DNA of 64,000 bases from Desulfobacterium sp. (GTDB lineage Bacteria; Desulfobacterota; Desulfobacteria; Desulfobacterales; Desulfobacteraceae). The stretch's first letter is position 1. Every line of letters begins with the position of its first letter. Below are positions 51,606 through 61,100 of the stretch, piece after piece. Below the pieces are notes generated by a model, which was given only the letters and a program-made list of their open reading frames with translations, had not been told where the DNA came from and ran no database searches. The stretch covers positions 105,151 to 169,150 of the forward strand of contig JAQYWC010000003.1 in assembly GCA_030145245.1 (NCBI GenBank), in the 5' to 3' direction. A program made the position numbers and the translations under genes.

Positions 51606-52265
51606 ATGCATGACATTTACGCTATACTCACAGGCCCCCTGGCATGGCTCTCCTTTGCTGTTTTCCTCGGAGGCAGCCTCTACCGGTTCATCAGCCTTTA
51701 TCAGCTGGCCCGGAAAAAGGACGGTGCCGTGTTCCAGTACATGGACCTTAAATTTGCCTTAAGATCCATTGCCCACTGGCTGACCCCCTTTGGGGCAAAG
51801 AACATGCGGATGAACCCCGCTATGACCGTGGTGACCTTTGCGTTTCACATTGCGCTCTTTATCGCACCCCTGTTTGTGTTCGCCCATGTGGTGCTCATAG
51901 AAGAGAGTTTTGGCATCCACTGGTTCACCCTGCCGGACAGCGTTGCCGATATCCTCTCCATAATCGTGGTCCTTTCCTGCGTCTTTTTCTTTGCAAGGCG
52001 GATCATGCGTCCCGAGGTAAAATTTCTGACCACCTGGGTGGACATTGTGATCCTGATCATTGTTGCAGCCCCCTTTGCCACCGGCGTCTGGGTTTTTCAC
52101 CAGTGGGCGGGATTTCCGACCATGACCCTGGTTCATATTTTCTCAGGAGAGCTCATGCTCGCCATCATCCCCTTTACAAAGCTCTTTCACATGTTCCTTT
52201 TCCCGTTCACCCGGGGATATATCGGTTCTGAGTTCGGTGGCGTAAGAATGGCCAAAGACTGGTAA
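51606..52265 (+). CDS. tmcC: Tmc complex cytochrome b subunit TmcC
   Basis: A 219-residue membrane protein with about five helices of the NarI/DsrM-like cytochrome b type. Candidate heme-ligand His residues lie in helices (FAFHIALF, FVFAHVVL, FPTMTLVHIFSG, LFHMFLFP). It should carry two b hemes and exchange electrons with the quinone pool or relay them between TmcA and TmcB across the inner membrane. TTAGGAGA precedes the ATG. A degenerate copy of part of this gene lies near 61925-62029. Confidence 0.9.
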   Translation: MHDIYAILTGPLAWLSFAVFLGGSLYRFISLYQLARKKDGAVFQYMDLKFALRSIAHWLTPFGAKNMRMNPAMTVVTFAFHIALFIAPLFVFAHVVLIEESFGIHWFTLPDSVADILSIIVVLSCVFFFARRIMRPEVKFLTTWVDIVILIIVAAPFATGVWVFHQWAGFPTMTLVHIFSGELMLAIIPFTKLFHMFLFPFTRGYIGSEFGGVRMAKDW

Positions 52266-52291
52266 TAACATATTTCAAATAAAGGTTTCCC

Positions 52292-53629
52292 ATGACTGAT
52301 TCAACACCGGTCCCAGACAATGAGATCGACGACCAGGGAATTATACAGGGAGTTGAACAACTCTCCCCTGAAAAAATAGAACGGATAATCAATGAGGTCC
52401 TGTCCGAAGAGACAGGTGCCAAGCTCAAGGTATATGTTGATACCTGTGTCCATTGCGGTCTTTGCAGCGAAGGATGCCATTACTACGTCTCAAGGGACAA
52501 AGACCCGAAATTTTCTCCTGCCGGCAAGGTCAAGCAGACCATGTGGGAGATCATGCGGAAAAAAGGGAAAGTCTCTCCGGAATTCATCAAACAGGCAGCC
52601 GTGATTGCCTATACCCAGTGCAATCTTTGCAAGCGCTGCGCCATGTACTGCCCCTTTGGCATTGACATCGCATATGTCCTTTCGGTGGTACGCAGGATCT
52701 GCCACAGGCTCGGCGTGGTTCCCCTCTATATCCAGGACACGGCCCACAGCCATTCGGTCACGGGCAACCAGATGTGGGTAAAGGACGACGAGTGGGTGGA
52801 TACCCTGATGTGGCAGGAGGAGGAGGCCCGGGACGAAGCGCCCAACCTGAGGATTCCCCTTGACGTGGAGGGGGCAGACACCTTCTACTCCGTGATCGGT
52901 CCCGAACCCAAATTCAGGGCCCAGCTCATCTACCAGGCCGCCATGATCATGAACGCGGCCGGGGAAGACTGGACCATGCCCTCCATGCCCGGATGGGACA
53001 ACTCCGACATGTGCATGTTCACCGGCGACTACGAGATGATGGAGCGGCTGAAAAAGATGCATTTTGAAGCGGCAACCAAGCTCAAGGCAAAACGAATCGT
53101 CATGGGCGAATGCGGCCATGCCTTCCGTTCGGTCTATGACATGGGCAACCGGGCCCTGGGCTGGAAGATGCCGCCCATTCCCATTGTCCATGCCCTCGAA
53201 TACTACCATGAGCTGTTCAGCCAGGATAAGATCAAGATCAAGCATAAATTCGACCGGCCGGTCACCCTCCATGATCCCTGCAACATTGTCAGGGGCAGGG
53301 GGCTCCACGAGATGGCAAGGTCAGTGGTTAACTCCACCTGCAAGACCTTTATCGAAATGACCCCCAACCGTGAGCACAACTACTGCTGCGGTGCCGGCGG
53401 CGGCGTGATAAACTGTGGCCCTCCGTTCAAAAATGCCCGGTTGGACAGCAACAAGATAAAAGCGGAACAGCTCTTTGCCGCCAAGGCAAAGGGAGCTGAA
53501 GTTGTCATCGCTCCCTGCCACAACTGCCATGGTGGTCTTGAAGACATTATCCACCACTACGGGGTTGATATGGAGCTGAAGTTCCTTGGGGATATTATTT
53601 ATGAAATTATGGAAAAACCAGAAGAGTAG
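52292..53629 (+). CDS. tmcB: Tmc complex iron-sulfur subunit TmcB (CCG-domain, HdrD-like)
   Basis: A 445-residue cytoplasmic-side protein. Two [4Fe-4S] ferredoxin motifs are present near residues 51-62 (CVHCGLCSEGC) and 111-121 (CNLCKRCAMYCP). The C-terminal half has two cysteine-rich CCG-type elements like HdrD/HdrB: GECGHAF and HDPCNIVRG, then YCCGAGGG, and APCHNCHGGL. In Tmc this subunit is thought to hold the catalytic iron-sulfur site for exchange with a cytoplasmic thiol/disulfide or sulfite-reduction partner. Confidence 0.93.
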   Translation: MTDSTPVPDNEIDDQGIIQGVEQLSPEKIERIINEVLSEETGAKLKVYVDTCVHCGLCSEGCHYYVSRDKDPKFSPAGKVKQTMWEIMRKKGKVSPEFIKQAAVIAYTQCNLCKRCAMYCPFGIDIAYVLSVVRRICHRLGVVPLYIQDTAHSHSVTGNQMWVKDDEWVDTLMWQEEEARDEAPNLRIPLDVEGADTFYSVIGPEPKFRAQLIYQAAMIMNAAGEDWTMPSMPGWDNSDMCMFTGDYEMMERLKKMHFEAATKLKAKRIVMGECGHAFRSVYDMGNRALGWKMPPIPIVHALEYYHELFSQDKIKIKHKFDRPVTLHDPCNIVRGRGLHEMARSVVNSTCKTFIEMTPNREHNYCCGAGGGVINCGPPFKNARLDSNKIKAEQLFAAKAKGAEVVIAPCHNCHGGLEDIIHHYGVDMELKFLGDIIYEIMEKPEE

Positions 53630-53644
53630 AAAGGGGAGGATCTG

Positions 53645-54037
53645 TTGAATACAACTGTCAAGCAAATGATTCTTTTGTTCCTGATATCTGCAGGGGTGTT
53701 GATTCCGTCGTTCTCTTTCTGCGACGATTATATGAACATCGATGAGGAGGCCTTCACAAAGAAACAAAGGCCCTTTGTCAGCTTTAACCATGATGAGCAC
53801 AACGAAATGGCAGGTCTTGAAGAGGACTGTGCCCTGTGCCATCACATGTATGAAGATGGAAAGCTTGTTGAGGATGAAAGCTCCGAGGATATGGCCTGTT
53901 CCGAATGCCACGCAAAGGAGAACGATCCGAAACAGATGGAGCTGGCCGCCACATATCACAAGCGGTGCAGGGAGTGTCATGTGGAGAAAAAGCAGGGTCC
54001 GATCACCTGCGGCGCATGCCACAAAAAGGTCAAATAA
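53645..54037 (+). CDS. tmcA: Tetraheme cytochrome c3 type II, TmcA
   Basis: A 130-residue periplasmic cytochrome with a signal peptide (to about residue 27). It has exactly four CxxCH heme motifs (CALCH, CSECH, CRECH, CGACH) and extra His residues for bis-His ligation, the composition of a type II cytochrome c3. It takes electrons from type I cytochrome c3 and passes them to the membrane complex. The start is TTG with GGGGAGG upstream. It is the last tmc gene; the receiver gene follows 2 bases after the stop. Confidence 0.92.
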   Translation: MNTTVKQMILLFLISAGVLIPSFSFCDDYMNIDEEAFTKKQRPFVSFNHDEHNEMAGLEEDCALCHHMYEDGKLVEDESSEDMACSECHAKENDPKQMELAATYHKRCRECHVEKKQGPITCGACHKKVK

Positions 54038-54039
54038 CT

Positions 54040-54411
54040 ATGGAAAATGGTGAAAAAATGACAAAAAAAATTCTTGTCGTGGATGATGATCCCGTCATTG
54101 TTAAATATCTTATAAACATTTTCAATGACAACGGTTATGAGACCTGCTTTGCCAATGACGGCGCAGAGGCGTTCGAGGTGCTCAAGAAGGAGAAACCCGA
54201 TCTCATCACCCTGGATCTTGAGATGCCCAAGGAGTGGGGACCGAGGTTTTTCCGAAGGCTATCCAAGCAGCCTGAGTTCAAGGACACCCCGGTCATCGTG
54301 ATCTCCGGGCTTGCAAGCCGCCACCTGAGCATTGACAAGGCGATCACCTGGCTTACAAAGCCCTTTGATCCGGAACAACTGATCGGAATCGTCAAAAACA
54401 CCATTGGATAG
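54040..54411 (+). CDS. Single-domain response regulator next to tmcA
   Basis: A 123-residue CheY-like receiver: acidic pair ILVVDDDP, phospho-Asp in LITLDLEMPKEWGP, Thr/Ser in VIVISGLAS, Lys in WLTKPFDP. There is no output domain. It starts at ATG 54040, two bases after the tmcA stop (ATG 54058 is an alternative), so it belongs to the tmc operon. Together with the two kinases that follow it probably forms a phosphorelay sensing redox state and tuning the complex or other genes. Confidence 0.9.
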   Translation: MENGEKMTKKILVVDDDPVIVKYLINIFNDNGYETCFANDGAEAFEVLKKEKPDLITLDLEMPKEWGPRFFRRLSKQPEFKDTPVIVISGLASRHLSIDKAITWLTKPFDPEQLIGIVKNTIG

Positions 54412-54451
54412 AGCGTGATGATTCCATAACATACAAGCCCAGTGAGCCTTC

Positions 54452-56722
54452 ATGTTCCTGAACAAGATCCGGCATAGCCTCGTGTTCAAGCTCATCATGA
54501 TAATGGCCGTTATCTGTTTCGTGGCCATCTCGGTCTGGGCATATTTCAGCATTAATTACCAGCGTACCAAAGCGGTCGGTGACACCCTGGGTGTTGCCGA
54601 CCGCATCAGCAAGACCATTCGCCTCGGCACCCACTACGCCATGATGCTCAACGCCCGGGACGACATCAACCAGATCATCCAGAACACTGCCTCCCAGAAA
54701 GAAATTGAAAACGTCCGGATCTACAACAAACAGGGATTTATCAAGTTCTCCAACGTGCCCTCGGAGGTGGATAAAATCGCCCATTTAGAGTCCGAGGCCT
54801 GCAACATCTGCCACCGCCAGGAGCCGCCCCTGGTCACCCTGTCCCTGGAAAAGAGAAAAAGAATAGTCTCCAAGGGTTCAAAGGAGAGGCTTCTCGGGAT
54901 CATCACCCCCATATACAACGAGCCGGGATGCAGCGAGCAATGCCATTTCCATGATGCCGATGCCGAGGTGCTGGGCGCCCTGGATCTTGTTATCTCCCTT
55001 AAGGAGACCGACGCCGAGATCGTCAGGTACGAGCAGAGCATTGTTTTCCTGGCCCTGGCCATCTTTGTGGTGCCCTCGTTCTTTATTTTCGTCTTTGTCT
55101 ACAAGTTCGTGATCCGGCCAATCCGCCAGCTCACCGAGGAGACAACGCATATCACCAACGGCACCCAGATCACCCGCATAGACTCTGATGCGGAATCCGA
55201 GATCGGCCAATTGGCCTCAGCCTTTGACACCATGCGCCATAGAATCACCGAGCACCAGCGGGAGCTGACCAAGCAGAAGAACGAGTACCAGAACCTCTTT
55301 GAAAGGGTGCCCTGCCTCATCACTGTCCAGGACAGGAATTACAGGCTCATCAACTTCAACAGGGAGTTTTACAACAAGTACCACCCAAAGATCGGGGATT
55401 TTTGCTATGTTACCTACAAGGGCAGGACCACCCGCTGCAAAGACTGCCCTGTGGAAAAGACCTTCAGGGACGGCAAATCCCACTATTCCGAAGAGCAGGG
55501 CATGAGCAAAAACGGCATCATGGAGCACTGGATCGTACGGACAAGTCCAGTGAAAAACGCTGCTGGCGAGATCGTGGCCGCCATGGAGATCAACCTTGAC
55601 ATCACCCAACGAAAAGAGCTGGAGCAGATGGTGGAGCTGTCGGAGAAAAAGTACCACGCCATTTTCAACAACATCCCCAACCCCGTGTTCGTTCTGGACA
55701 ACGAGACCCTGACCATCCTGGACTGCAACGAGAGCGTGACCGAAGTATACGGATACAGGGTCGAAGAGATCCAGGGCAAACCCTTCAGCACCCTTTTTGA
55801 TCCCTCCCATGCCATGGAAGACCTCGACACCCAGATCCGCTCATCCTCAATTATCAACTCCGCCCGGCACAGAAGGTCCGACAACCAGGCCATGTTTGTG
55901 GACATCTGGATCTCCCCTTCCGAATACCCGGGCCAGAAGGTGCTCCTTGTCACCACCTCGGACATCACTGAACGTCTGGAGACAGAAGACCAGTTCATAC
56001 AGGCGGCAAAGCTCGCCACCCTGGGAGAGATGGCAACCGGAGTGGCCCATGAGCTGAACCAGCCCTTGTCGGTGATCAAAACCGCTTCAAGCTTTTGTAT
56101 TGAAAAAATCAAAAAAAAGCAGGATATTAAAGGGGAAATACTCAAAACCCTTATTTCCAAGATCGATTCCAACGTGGACAGGGCATCGAAGATCATTACC
56201 CATATGCGGGATTTTGCCAGGAAATCCCATGTAACCCTGGAGCGGGTGGATATCCTGGATATCCTGGAGCGCTCCTGTGAGATCTTCAGCCAGCAACTCA
56301 AGGTAAGGGGCATTACTGTTGAGTGGGCGATCACCCCTCCCCTACCCTTTGTCATGACCGATCCGGGACGGCTTGAACAGGTGTTCATAAACCTTTTCAT
56401 CAACGCCAGGGATGCCATCGAGGCCAAGGCCGAAGCAAACGGCTCCGACCCGGACATGGACCGGCGGATCACCATCCGGGGCTATGCCATGGACAAAATG
56501 GTCCATGTGGAGATCGAAGACACGGGCACCGGCGTTCCTGACCATGTGGCGGACAAGATTTTTCAGCCCTTTTTCACCACCAAGGAGGTGGGAAAGGGAA
56601 CAGGACTCGGGCTCTCCATCAGCTACGGCATCATCCGGGAGTGTTCCGGCCAGATAAGCATCAAGGAGACTTCACCCCAGGGCACCACTTTTCAAGTCAT
56701 GTTACCGGCAGACCGCTCCTAG
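54452..56722 (+). CDS. Membrane histidine kinase with heme-type periplasmic sensor, HAMP and two PAS domains
   Basis: 756 residues. TM helix 1 is at 10-30, a periplasmic domain at 31-195 contains CNICH at 117-121 (a c-type heme motif) and CSEQCH at 160-165, TM helix 2 is at 197-220, and HAMP at 222-275. PAS 1 (285-390) has Cys318 and CKDCP at 329-333, PAS 2 is at 402-510, HisKA has the phospho-His in VAHELNQPL near 533, and the ATPase domain has NARDAIE, DTGTGV and GKGTGLGL. The periplasmic heme suggests redox or gas sensing. Located right after tmcA and a receiver protein, it probably reports on electron flow through Tmc. Confidence 0.9.
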   Translation: MFLNKIRHSLVFKLIMIMAVICFVAISVWAYFSINYQRTKAVGDTLGVADRISKTIRLGTHYAMMLNARDDINQIIQNTASQKEIENVRIYNKQGFIKFSNVPSEVDKIAHLESEACNICHRQEPPLVTLSLEKRKRIVSKGSKERLLGIITPIYNEPGCSEQCHFHDADAEVLGALDLVISLKETDAEIVRYEQSIVFLALAIFVVPSFFIFVFVYKFVIRPIRQLTEETTHITNGTQITRIDSDAESEIGQLASAFDTMRHRITEHQRELTKQKNEYQNLFERVPCLITVQDRNYRLINFNREFYNKYHPKIGDFCYVTYKGRTTRCKDCPVEKTFRDGKSHYSEEQGMSKNGIMEHWIVRTSPVKNAAGEIVAAMEINLDITQRKELEQMVELSEKKYHAIFNNIPNPVFVLDNETLTILDCNESVTEVYGYRVEEIQGKPFSTLFDPSHAMEDLDTQIRSSSIINSARHRRSDNQAMFVDIWISPSEYPGQKVLLVTTSDITERLETEDQFIQAAKLATLGEMATGVAHELNQPLSVIKTASSFCIEKIKKKQDIKGEILKTLISKIDSNVDRASKIITHMRDFARKSHVTLERVDILDILERSCEIFSQQLKVRGITVEWAITPPLPFVMTDPGRLEQVFINLFINARDAIEAKAEANGSDPDMDRRITIRGYAMDKMVHVEIEDTGTGVPDHVADKIFQPFFTTKEVGKGTGLGLSISYGIIRECSGQISIKETSPQGTTFQVMLPADRS

Positions 56723-56773
56723 GATACATCCCCAGGTTCTTCTTCCGGCAGACCGCTTACAAGGAGAGACACC

Positions 56774-58270
56774 ATGGCCCAAGACCTTGACATTAACGAA
56801 ATTCTTTTGGTGGACGATGAGGAGGATATCCGTGATGTCCTGGCCATCGCCCTCACGGATCTGGGGTACCGGGTCACCATGGCGGAGAACGGTCTGGAGG
56901 CGATCAAAGCCTTTGAAACCCATCCCTTTTCCATGGTGCTCACCGATATCAAAATGCCGGTCATGGACGGCATTGAGTTATTAAAAAAAATCAAGCACCT
57001 CTCCCCTGGTACCGAAATCATCATGATCACCGGCCACGGGGACATGGACCTTGCCATTGAAAGTTTCAGGAACCAGGCCGTGGAGTTCATCACCAAGCCC
57101 GTGGATGTCAACACCCTTGAGACAGCCATCAACCGGGCCAAAGAAAAGATCGGGCTAAAGCGGAAACTGGCCGACTACACCCAAAACCTGGAGCGCCTGG
57201 TCCAAAAAAAGACCGACGAGCTGAAATCCGTGCGGGAGATCTCGGCCATCATGGATACCCTGCCCATGGTGATCTTCTGTGTCAATCCCAAGCTCAGGCT
57301 CACCTCATGCAACACTTTTTTCAAAGAGCAGTTCGGCGACCACCCCGGGGTCTTCTGCCACCGGATCTGCAAAGGAAAGGAGATCCCCTGTGAAGCGTGC
57401 CCTGCCCTGAAAAGCTTTATTTCAAAACAATCGGAACAGGCCGAAATCACCTACACCACCCGGGACCACAGGGAAATATCCTTCCTGGCCTGGGCCTCCC
57501 CCGTGGTGGAACCCGACGACACCGTATCCGAAGTGATGGTCATGGCCATTGACGTCAGCCGGGTCGTGGACATCGAAGACCACCTCAAATCCTTAGGGCT
57601 CATGATCGGATCGGTCTCCCACGGCATCAAGGGACTTCTCACCGGCCTTGACGGCGGCCTCTACGTCCTTGACTCGGCCCTGAAGAAGCAGGATCAGGAC
57701 CAGGCCCAAGAGGGCCTTGAGATGATGAAGCTCATGACCTCCAAGATCCGGAAGATGATCCTCGACATCCTCTTTTACACCAAAAAGCGTGAGTTTATTA
57801 AAGAAAACCTTGCGGCCACTCAATTTGCAAAAGAGATCATCCGAACGGTGAAACCGAAAATCCAGGCAGCCAACCTCACCCTCACCCTCAACCTCCCCCA
57901 GGAAGAGATCAAGTTCACAGCTGATCCCGACCCTCTCAACTCGGCCATCATAAACATCTTTGACAACGCCATCGACGCCTGTGTCGAAAACAGGGAACGC
58001 TTTCCGTCAAAGCAGGACCAGATCATCACCTTCACCGTCCGCCGGATAAACCACGAAATCGAGTTTGCCATTTCAGATACCGGCATCGGAATGACCGCCC
58101 AGGAGACAAAGCAGGCCTTTACCCTGTTCCATTCGGGAAAGGGTAAAAAAGGAACCGGCCTTGGCCTCTTCATTGCCGACAAGGTTATTGCCCAGCACCA
58201 GGGAACCATTGACGTGACATCTGAGCCCAACAAGGGCACCCGCTTTTCCATCTGCCTTCCCCTGGTATGA
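56774..58270 (+). CDS. Cytoplasmic hybrid receiver-PAS-histidine kinase
   Basis: 498 residues with no membrane helices. An N-terminal receiver (phospho-Asp58 in VLTDIKMPVMDG, Lys in ITKPVD near 108) leads into a coiled coil at 125-155. A PAS domain at 155-260 has a Cys set (Cys195, 199, and CEACP at 206-210) like that of the preceding kinase. The dimerisation region contains GSVSHGIKG near His283, which is an unusual H-box, and a HATPase domain follows (NIFDNAIDAC, DTGIGM, GKKGTGLGLFIAD). AAGGAGAG precedes the ATG. It may act as the next step of a phosphorelay from the upstream kinase. Confidence 0.88.
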   Translation: MAQDLDINEILLVDDEEDIRDVLAIALTDLGYRVTMAENGLEAIKAFETHPFSMVLTDIKMPVMDGIELLKKIKHLSPGTEIIMITGHGDMDLAIESFRNQAVEFITKPVDVNTLETAINRAKEKIGLKRKLADYTQNLERLVQKKTDELKSVREISAIMDTLPMVIFCVNPKLRLTSCNTFFKEQFGDHPGVFCHRICKGKEIPCEACPALKSFISKQSEQAEITYTTRDHREISFLAWASPVVEPDDTVSEVMVMAIDVSRVVDIEDHLKSLGLMIGSVSHGIKGLLTGLDGGLYVLDSALKKQDQDQAQEGLEMMKLMTSKIRKMILDILFYTKKREFIKENLAATQFAKEIIRTVKPKIQAANLTLTLNLPQEEIKFTADPDPLNSAIINIFDNAIDACVENRERFPSKQDQIITFTVRRINHEIEFAISDTGIGMTAQETKQAFTLFHSGKGKKGTGLGLFIADKVIAQHQGTIDVTSEPNKGTRFSICLPLV

Positions 58271-58405
58271 AATGCAGCTAACCCTCGGAGCTTCTGAATA
58301 ACATTACAAACTGAGTGATATACCGTTAGAACAATATTACTAACACACAGAAAACCGCTCAACCTCTTGTTAATATTTGCATATAAATTCCAGGAGGAAA
58401 TGTTT

Positions 58406-58609
58406 ATGAGTTTAAATGGCGCGATACAAAAAGGAAATACATGCATAGAAGAAAGAGAGAATATTCCAGGTGCACCATTATGGCATATGGGAAAAGTAGC
58501 AGTCTTTGAATCGAAAGATAGCTTCGATCTTCTGCAAAACACGATTAATTACTTAACCTGCAAAGGAAAGACAAATAAAACTTTACAGATCAAGGGAATG
58601 AATTTATGA
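58406..58609 (+). CDS. Small hypothetical protein
   Basis: A 67-residue protein of unknown function with an acidic and Thr/Lys-rich composition. AGGAGG lies 8 bases before ATG 58406, so it is probably translated. It ends in an ATGA overlap with the next small gene. Base composition here is clearly more AT-rich than the tmc region. No family is recognised. Confidence 0.5.
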   Translation: MSLNGAIQKGNTCIEERENIPGAPLWHMGKVAVFESKDSFDLLQNTINYLTCKGKTNKTLQIKGMNL

Positions 58610-58803
58610 AAGAACTTTTTGAAGCTTTGTGGTGGGGTGGGAAATACCATGGGTTTCATGAAGCCGCAAAATTAACGAGACATTACGTAAATGGAAATGG
58701 CAAAGCTGTTAAAATTGATTTTCAAGTATACAAGAGTTCGGTAATCTCACAGCGTGTTCTTCCGATACCGATTGTCTCGTTGCCGATTCCGTTTCCTTGG
58801 TAA
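58606..58803 (+). pseudogene. Unknown protein, N-terminal part of a possibly frameshifted gene
   Basis: A 65-codon frame (EALWWGGKYHGFHEAAKLTR near the start) that stops after SLPIPFPW. Another open frame continues from 58797 in a different register with similar composition and no ATG or Shine-Dalgarno of its own. A single indel between about 58780 and 58800 would make one protein of roughly 165 residues. I do not recognise the family; the reading as a broken gene is an inference. Confidence 0.45.
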
Positions 58804-59105
58804 AAACGATTAAAGCTGATGGAATGGACTATTATATATATCTACGAATATCCGGATTACACGAAAAGGAAGCATTTTATGAACTGTACACCAAACGGCC
58901 GGTATTCGATGCGTGTGGGAGGTCAACTACGCTAACAAAGTCAGATATCCACATAGATTCGGCAACGGGAATAGTTTCTAAATTAGTTGTCGACCATCAA
59001 CAACTGATCATTGTTTATGCTAAAGAAGAGAAGACTCAGGAAATTGATTACAAAAATTTTCAGATTGAGGTTAAGACTATAGGAAATCCATCAAGCCGAC
59101 GCTGA
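58797..59105 (+). pseudogene. Unknown protein, C-terminal part of the same possibly frameshifted gene
   Basis: A 102-codon frame starting only at a TTG (58797), overlapping the previous frame's stop. It reads as a normal protein (YYIYLRISGLHEKEAFYELY, then alternating strands), probably beta-rich. Without the upstream frame it has no start signal. Function unknown. Confidence 0.4.
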
Positions 59106-59127
59106 AGATAGCGCGGTTTGTGGAGCT

Positions 59128-59170
59128 ACAGACGGCACAGACGGGGGAGCCAGACAGGCAGACAGACGGG
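59128..59170. repeat. Short CAGAC/GGCAGAC repetitive patch
   Basis: A stretch made of irregular CAGACGG, CAGACAGG and CAGACAGACGG units lies in the 240-base gap between the broken gene and the next small ORF. It is G/C-rich inside an AT-rich area. No gene is visible in this gap. Confidence 0.4.
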
Positions 59171-59344
59171 TCGGGCCGAGCTAAGTAGTTACAACTATTA
59201 CAATAAGCAAAGAAGGACGCCTCCTAAGTCGTCTTAGAGTAACGTTTTTAACCCCAATAACAGTACTTTAAGAATTTGCACTGACCCCAATATGCATTGC
59301 ACCATTTTGATGACTATGATTATGATCCATTTTATATTTGAGTA

Positions 59345-59542
59345 ATGCCAGTAGTTCGATACCGCCGTATAAAACAATATGTTAAATGGTTGGTTGAATC
59401 ACTCAATAAAGAAGAGTTGGATACATTTATAAAAAACGCCAATCAATTGAGGATGGATAAACCTGAAATGCAAATATCAAAAGAAATTCGTATTCCAGAG
59501 GGGTTCCAAATTTGTAACTCTTTGGGTATTACCGAATTGTGA
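59345..59542 (+). CDS. Small hypothetical protein
   Basis: A 65-residue protein, basic at the N-terminus (MPVVRYRRIKQYVKWL) and mostly helical, without signal peptide. There is no strong Shine-Dalgarno before its ATG. It lies 50 bases before selO in the AT-rich region. The function is unknown, and it may be a fragment. Confidence 0.4.
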   Translation: MPVVRYRRIKQYVKWLVESLNKEELDTFIKNANQLRMDKPEMQISKEIRIPEGFQICNSLGITEL

Positions 59543-59593
59543 AGAATCTGACAACAATTCGCGCCGTTAAGTTAATAAACAAGGGGCATGAAA

Positions 59594-61048
59594 ATGAATT
59601 TTTCAAATTCTTACGCACGGTTAGATGAAGTTTTTTACGAAAGAATACGGCCTACACCTGTTCAGGACCCCCAGCTCTTCTTGTGGAATTCCAGCCTGGC
59701 TGAACAGCTTATGATTCCAAACGAATTGAACCATGATTCGGTTGCCCTGGCGCAAACTTTTTCAGGAAATTCCATTCTACCCGGATCAGAACCCATTGCG
59801 ACTGTGTATGCAGGACACCAGTTCGGTAGTTTTGTTCCCCAACTCGGAGACGGACGAGCACATCTTCTCGGAGAGGTTATAGATCAATTTGGGCAAAGGT
59901 GGGACATACAACTCAAAGGTTCCGGCCGCACCTCATTTTCCAGAGCGGGGGATGGTCGTTGTGCCCTCGGTCCAGCTGTCCGAGAGTTCATCATGAGTGA
60001 GGCCATGAAAGCTTTAGGTGTCCCAACAACACGCTGTCTGGCAGTTGTCACCACTGGAGAACCAGTTTTTCGTGAAACTTCATTACCCGGGGCTGTTGTG
60101 ACGAGGGTTGCTTCAAGTCATATACGTATTGGGACTTTTGAGTTCTTTGCGGCTCGAGGTGATCATCAAGCTCTCAAGGCTCTCTGCCAATATACCATAG
60201 AGCGTCATTACCCCGAGTTGCAGGAAGAAGGAGATACTCAATATGTTCCGTTTATTAATAAGGTCATCGAAAGGCAGATCCAATTAGTCGTCGAATGGAT
60301 GAGGGTCGGTTTTATTCACGGTGTCATGAATACTGATAACACATCCCTTTCCGGGGAAACCATCGACTATGGCCCTTGTGCAATGATGGGGATCTATGAT
60401 CCGCAGACCGTTTACAGTTCGATTGATACGACGGGTCGATATGCCTTTGGCAATCAGCCTGAAATTTTACAATGGAACATAGCACGATTCGCCGAATGCC
60501 TGTTGCCACTCATCAATGCTGACAGGAATAAAGCAATAGATCAGGTCGGACCTGTTATTGCAAAGATTTCCGAGGGTTTTGAGAAAGAATATATGGTAAT
60601 GATGGGAAAGAAGCTTGGTCTGATGTTTTTTAAGCAGAAGGACCGGAATCTAATAGTTTCTGTTTTGAATAGACTCAAGGATAAGAGCTTGGACTACACG
60701 GTCACTTTCGATCTCCTCACCAAATCTTTGATGTCTGAAACGGCAGCTTCTCAAATGAATAGTGAACTTGAGGAGTGTTTTGACCTTTGGCAAAAACGAT
60801 TAAGCGAGCAACACGCGGTTGCTCAAGACGTACAGGGATTGATGCGCCAACACAATCCTGTGGTAATCCCAAGGAACCATCATATTGAAGAGGTCATTCA
60901 AGAGTGTGAGCAGACCGGTAAGGCAACGCTGGCCGAGAGATTCCTTCAGGTCCTTCGCTCTCCTTATGCAGAGCTTGCACAAACATCCGAGTATCAAGAC
61001 CCGCCGAGTGACGGTGATAAGGGTTATCATACTTTCTGCGGAACCTGA
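59594..61048 (+). CDS. selO: SelO/YdiU family protein AMPylase
   Basis: A 484-residue pseudokinase-fold protein that transfers AMP from ATP to Ser, Thr or Tyr of target proteins, linked to redox stress. Seen: [18 protein letters not shown] near residue 74, the Lys region [15 protein letters not shown] near 103, [20 protein letters not shown] near 246 (metal-binding Asn/Asp), and a Cys three residues from the end (TFCGT), the position of Sec in eukaryotic SelO. I start at ATG 59594, seven bases after AAGGGG; ATG 59588 is an alternative. It lies in the AT-rich insert region and may have been acquired. Confidence 0.92.
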   Translation: MNFSNSYARLDEVFYERIRPTPVQDPQLFLWNSSLAEQLMIPNELNHDSVALAQTFSGNSILPGSEPIATVYAGHQFGSFVPQLGDGRAHLLGEVIDQFGQRWDIQLKGSGRTSFSRAGDGRCALGPAVREFIMSEAMKALGVPTTRCLAVVTTGEPVFRETSLPGAVVTRVASSHIRIGTFEFFAARGDHQALKALCQYTIERHYPELQEEGDTQYVPFINKVIERQIQLVVEWMRVGFIHGVMNTDNTSLSGETIDYGPCAMMGIYDPQTVYSSIDTTGRYAFGNQPEILQWNIARFAECLLPLINADRNKAIDQVGPVIAKISEGFEKEYMVMMGKKLGLMFFKQKDRNLIVSVLNRLKDKSLDYTVTFDLLTKSLMSETAASQMNSELEECFDLWQKRLSEQHAVAQDVQGLMRQHNPVVIPRNHHIEEVIQECEQTGKATLAERFLQVLRSPYAELAQTSEYQDPPSDGDKGYHTFCGT

Positions 61049-61100
61049 AAATAAACTTTTAACCGCTTAGCCTTTCCCGGCGATAGCACAGAGGAAAACA

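Noticed and set aside
53905..54039. Longer start for the receiver protein behind tmcA
   Set aside because: It reads through the heme-binding part of tmcA in another frame and does not look like protein; ATG 54040 follows the tmcA stop.
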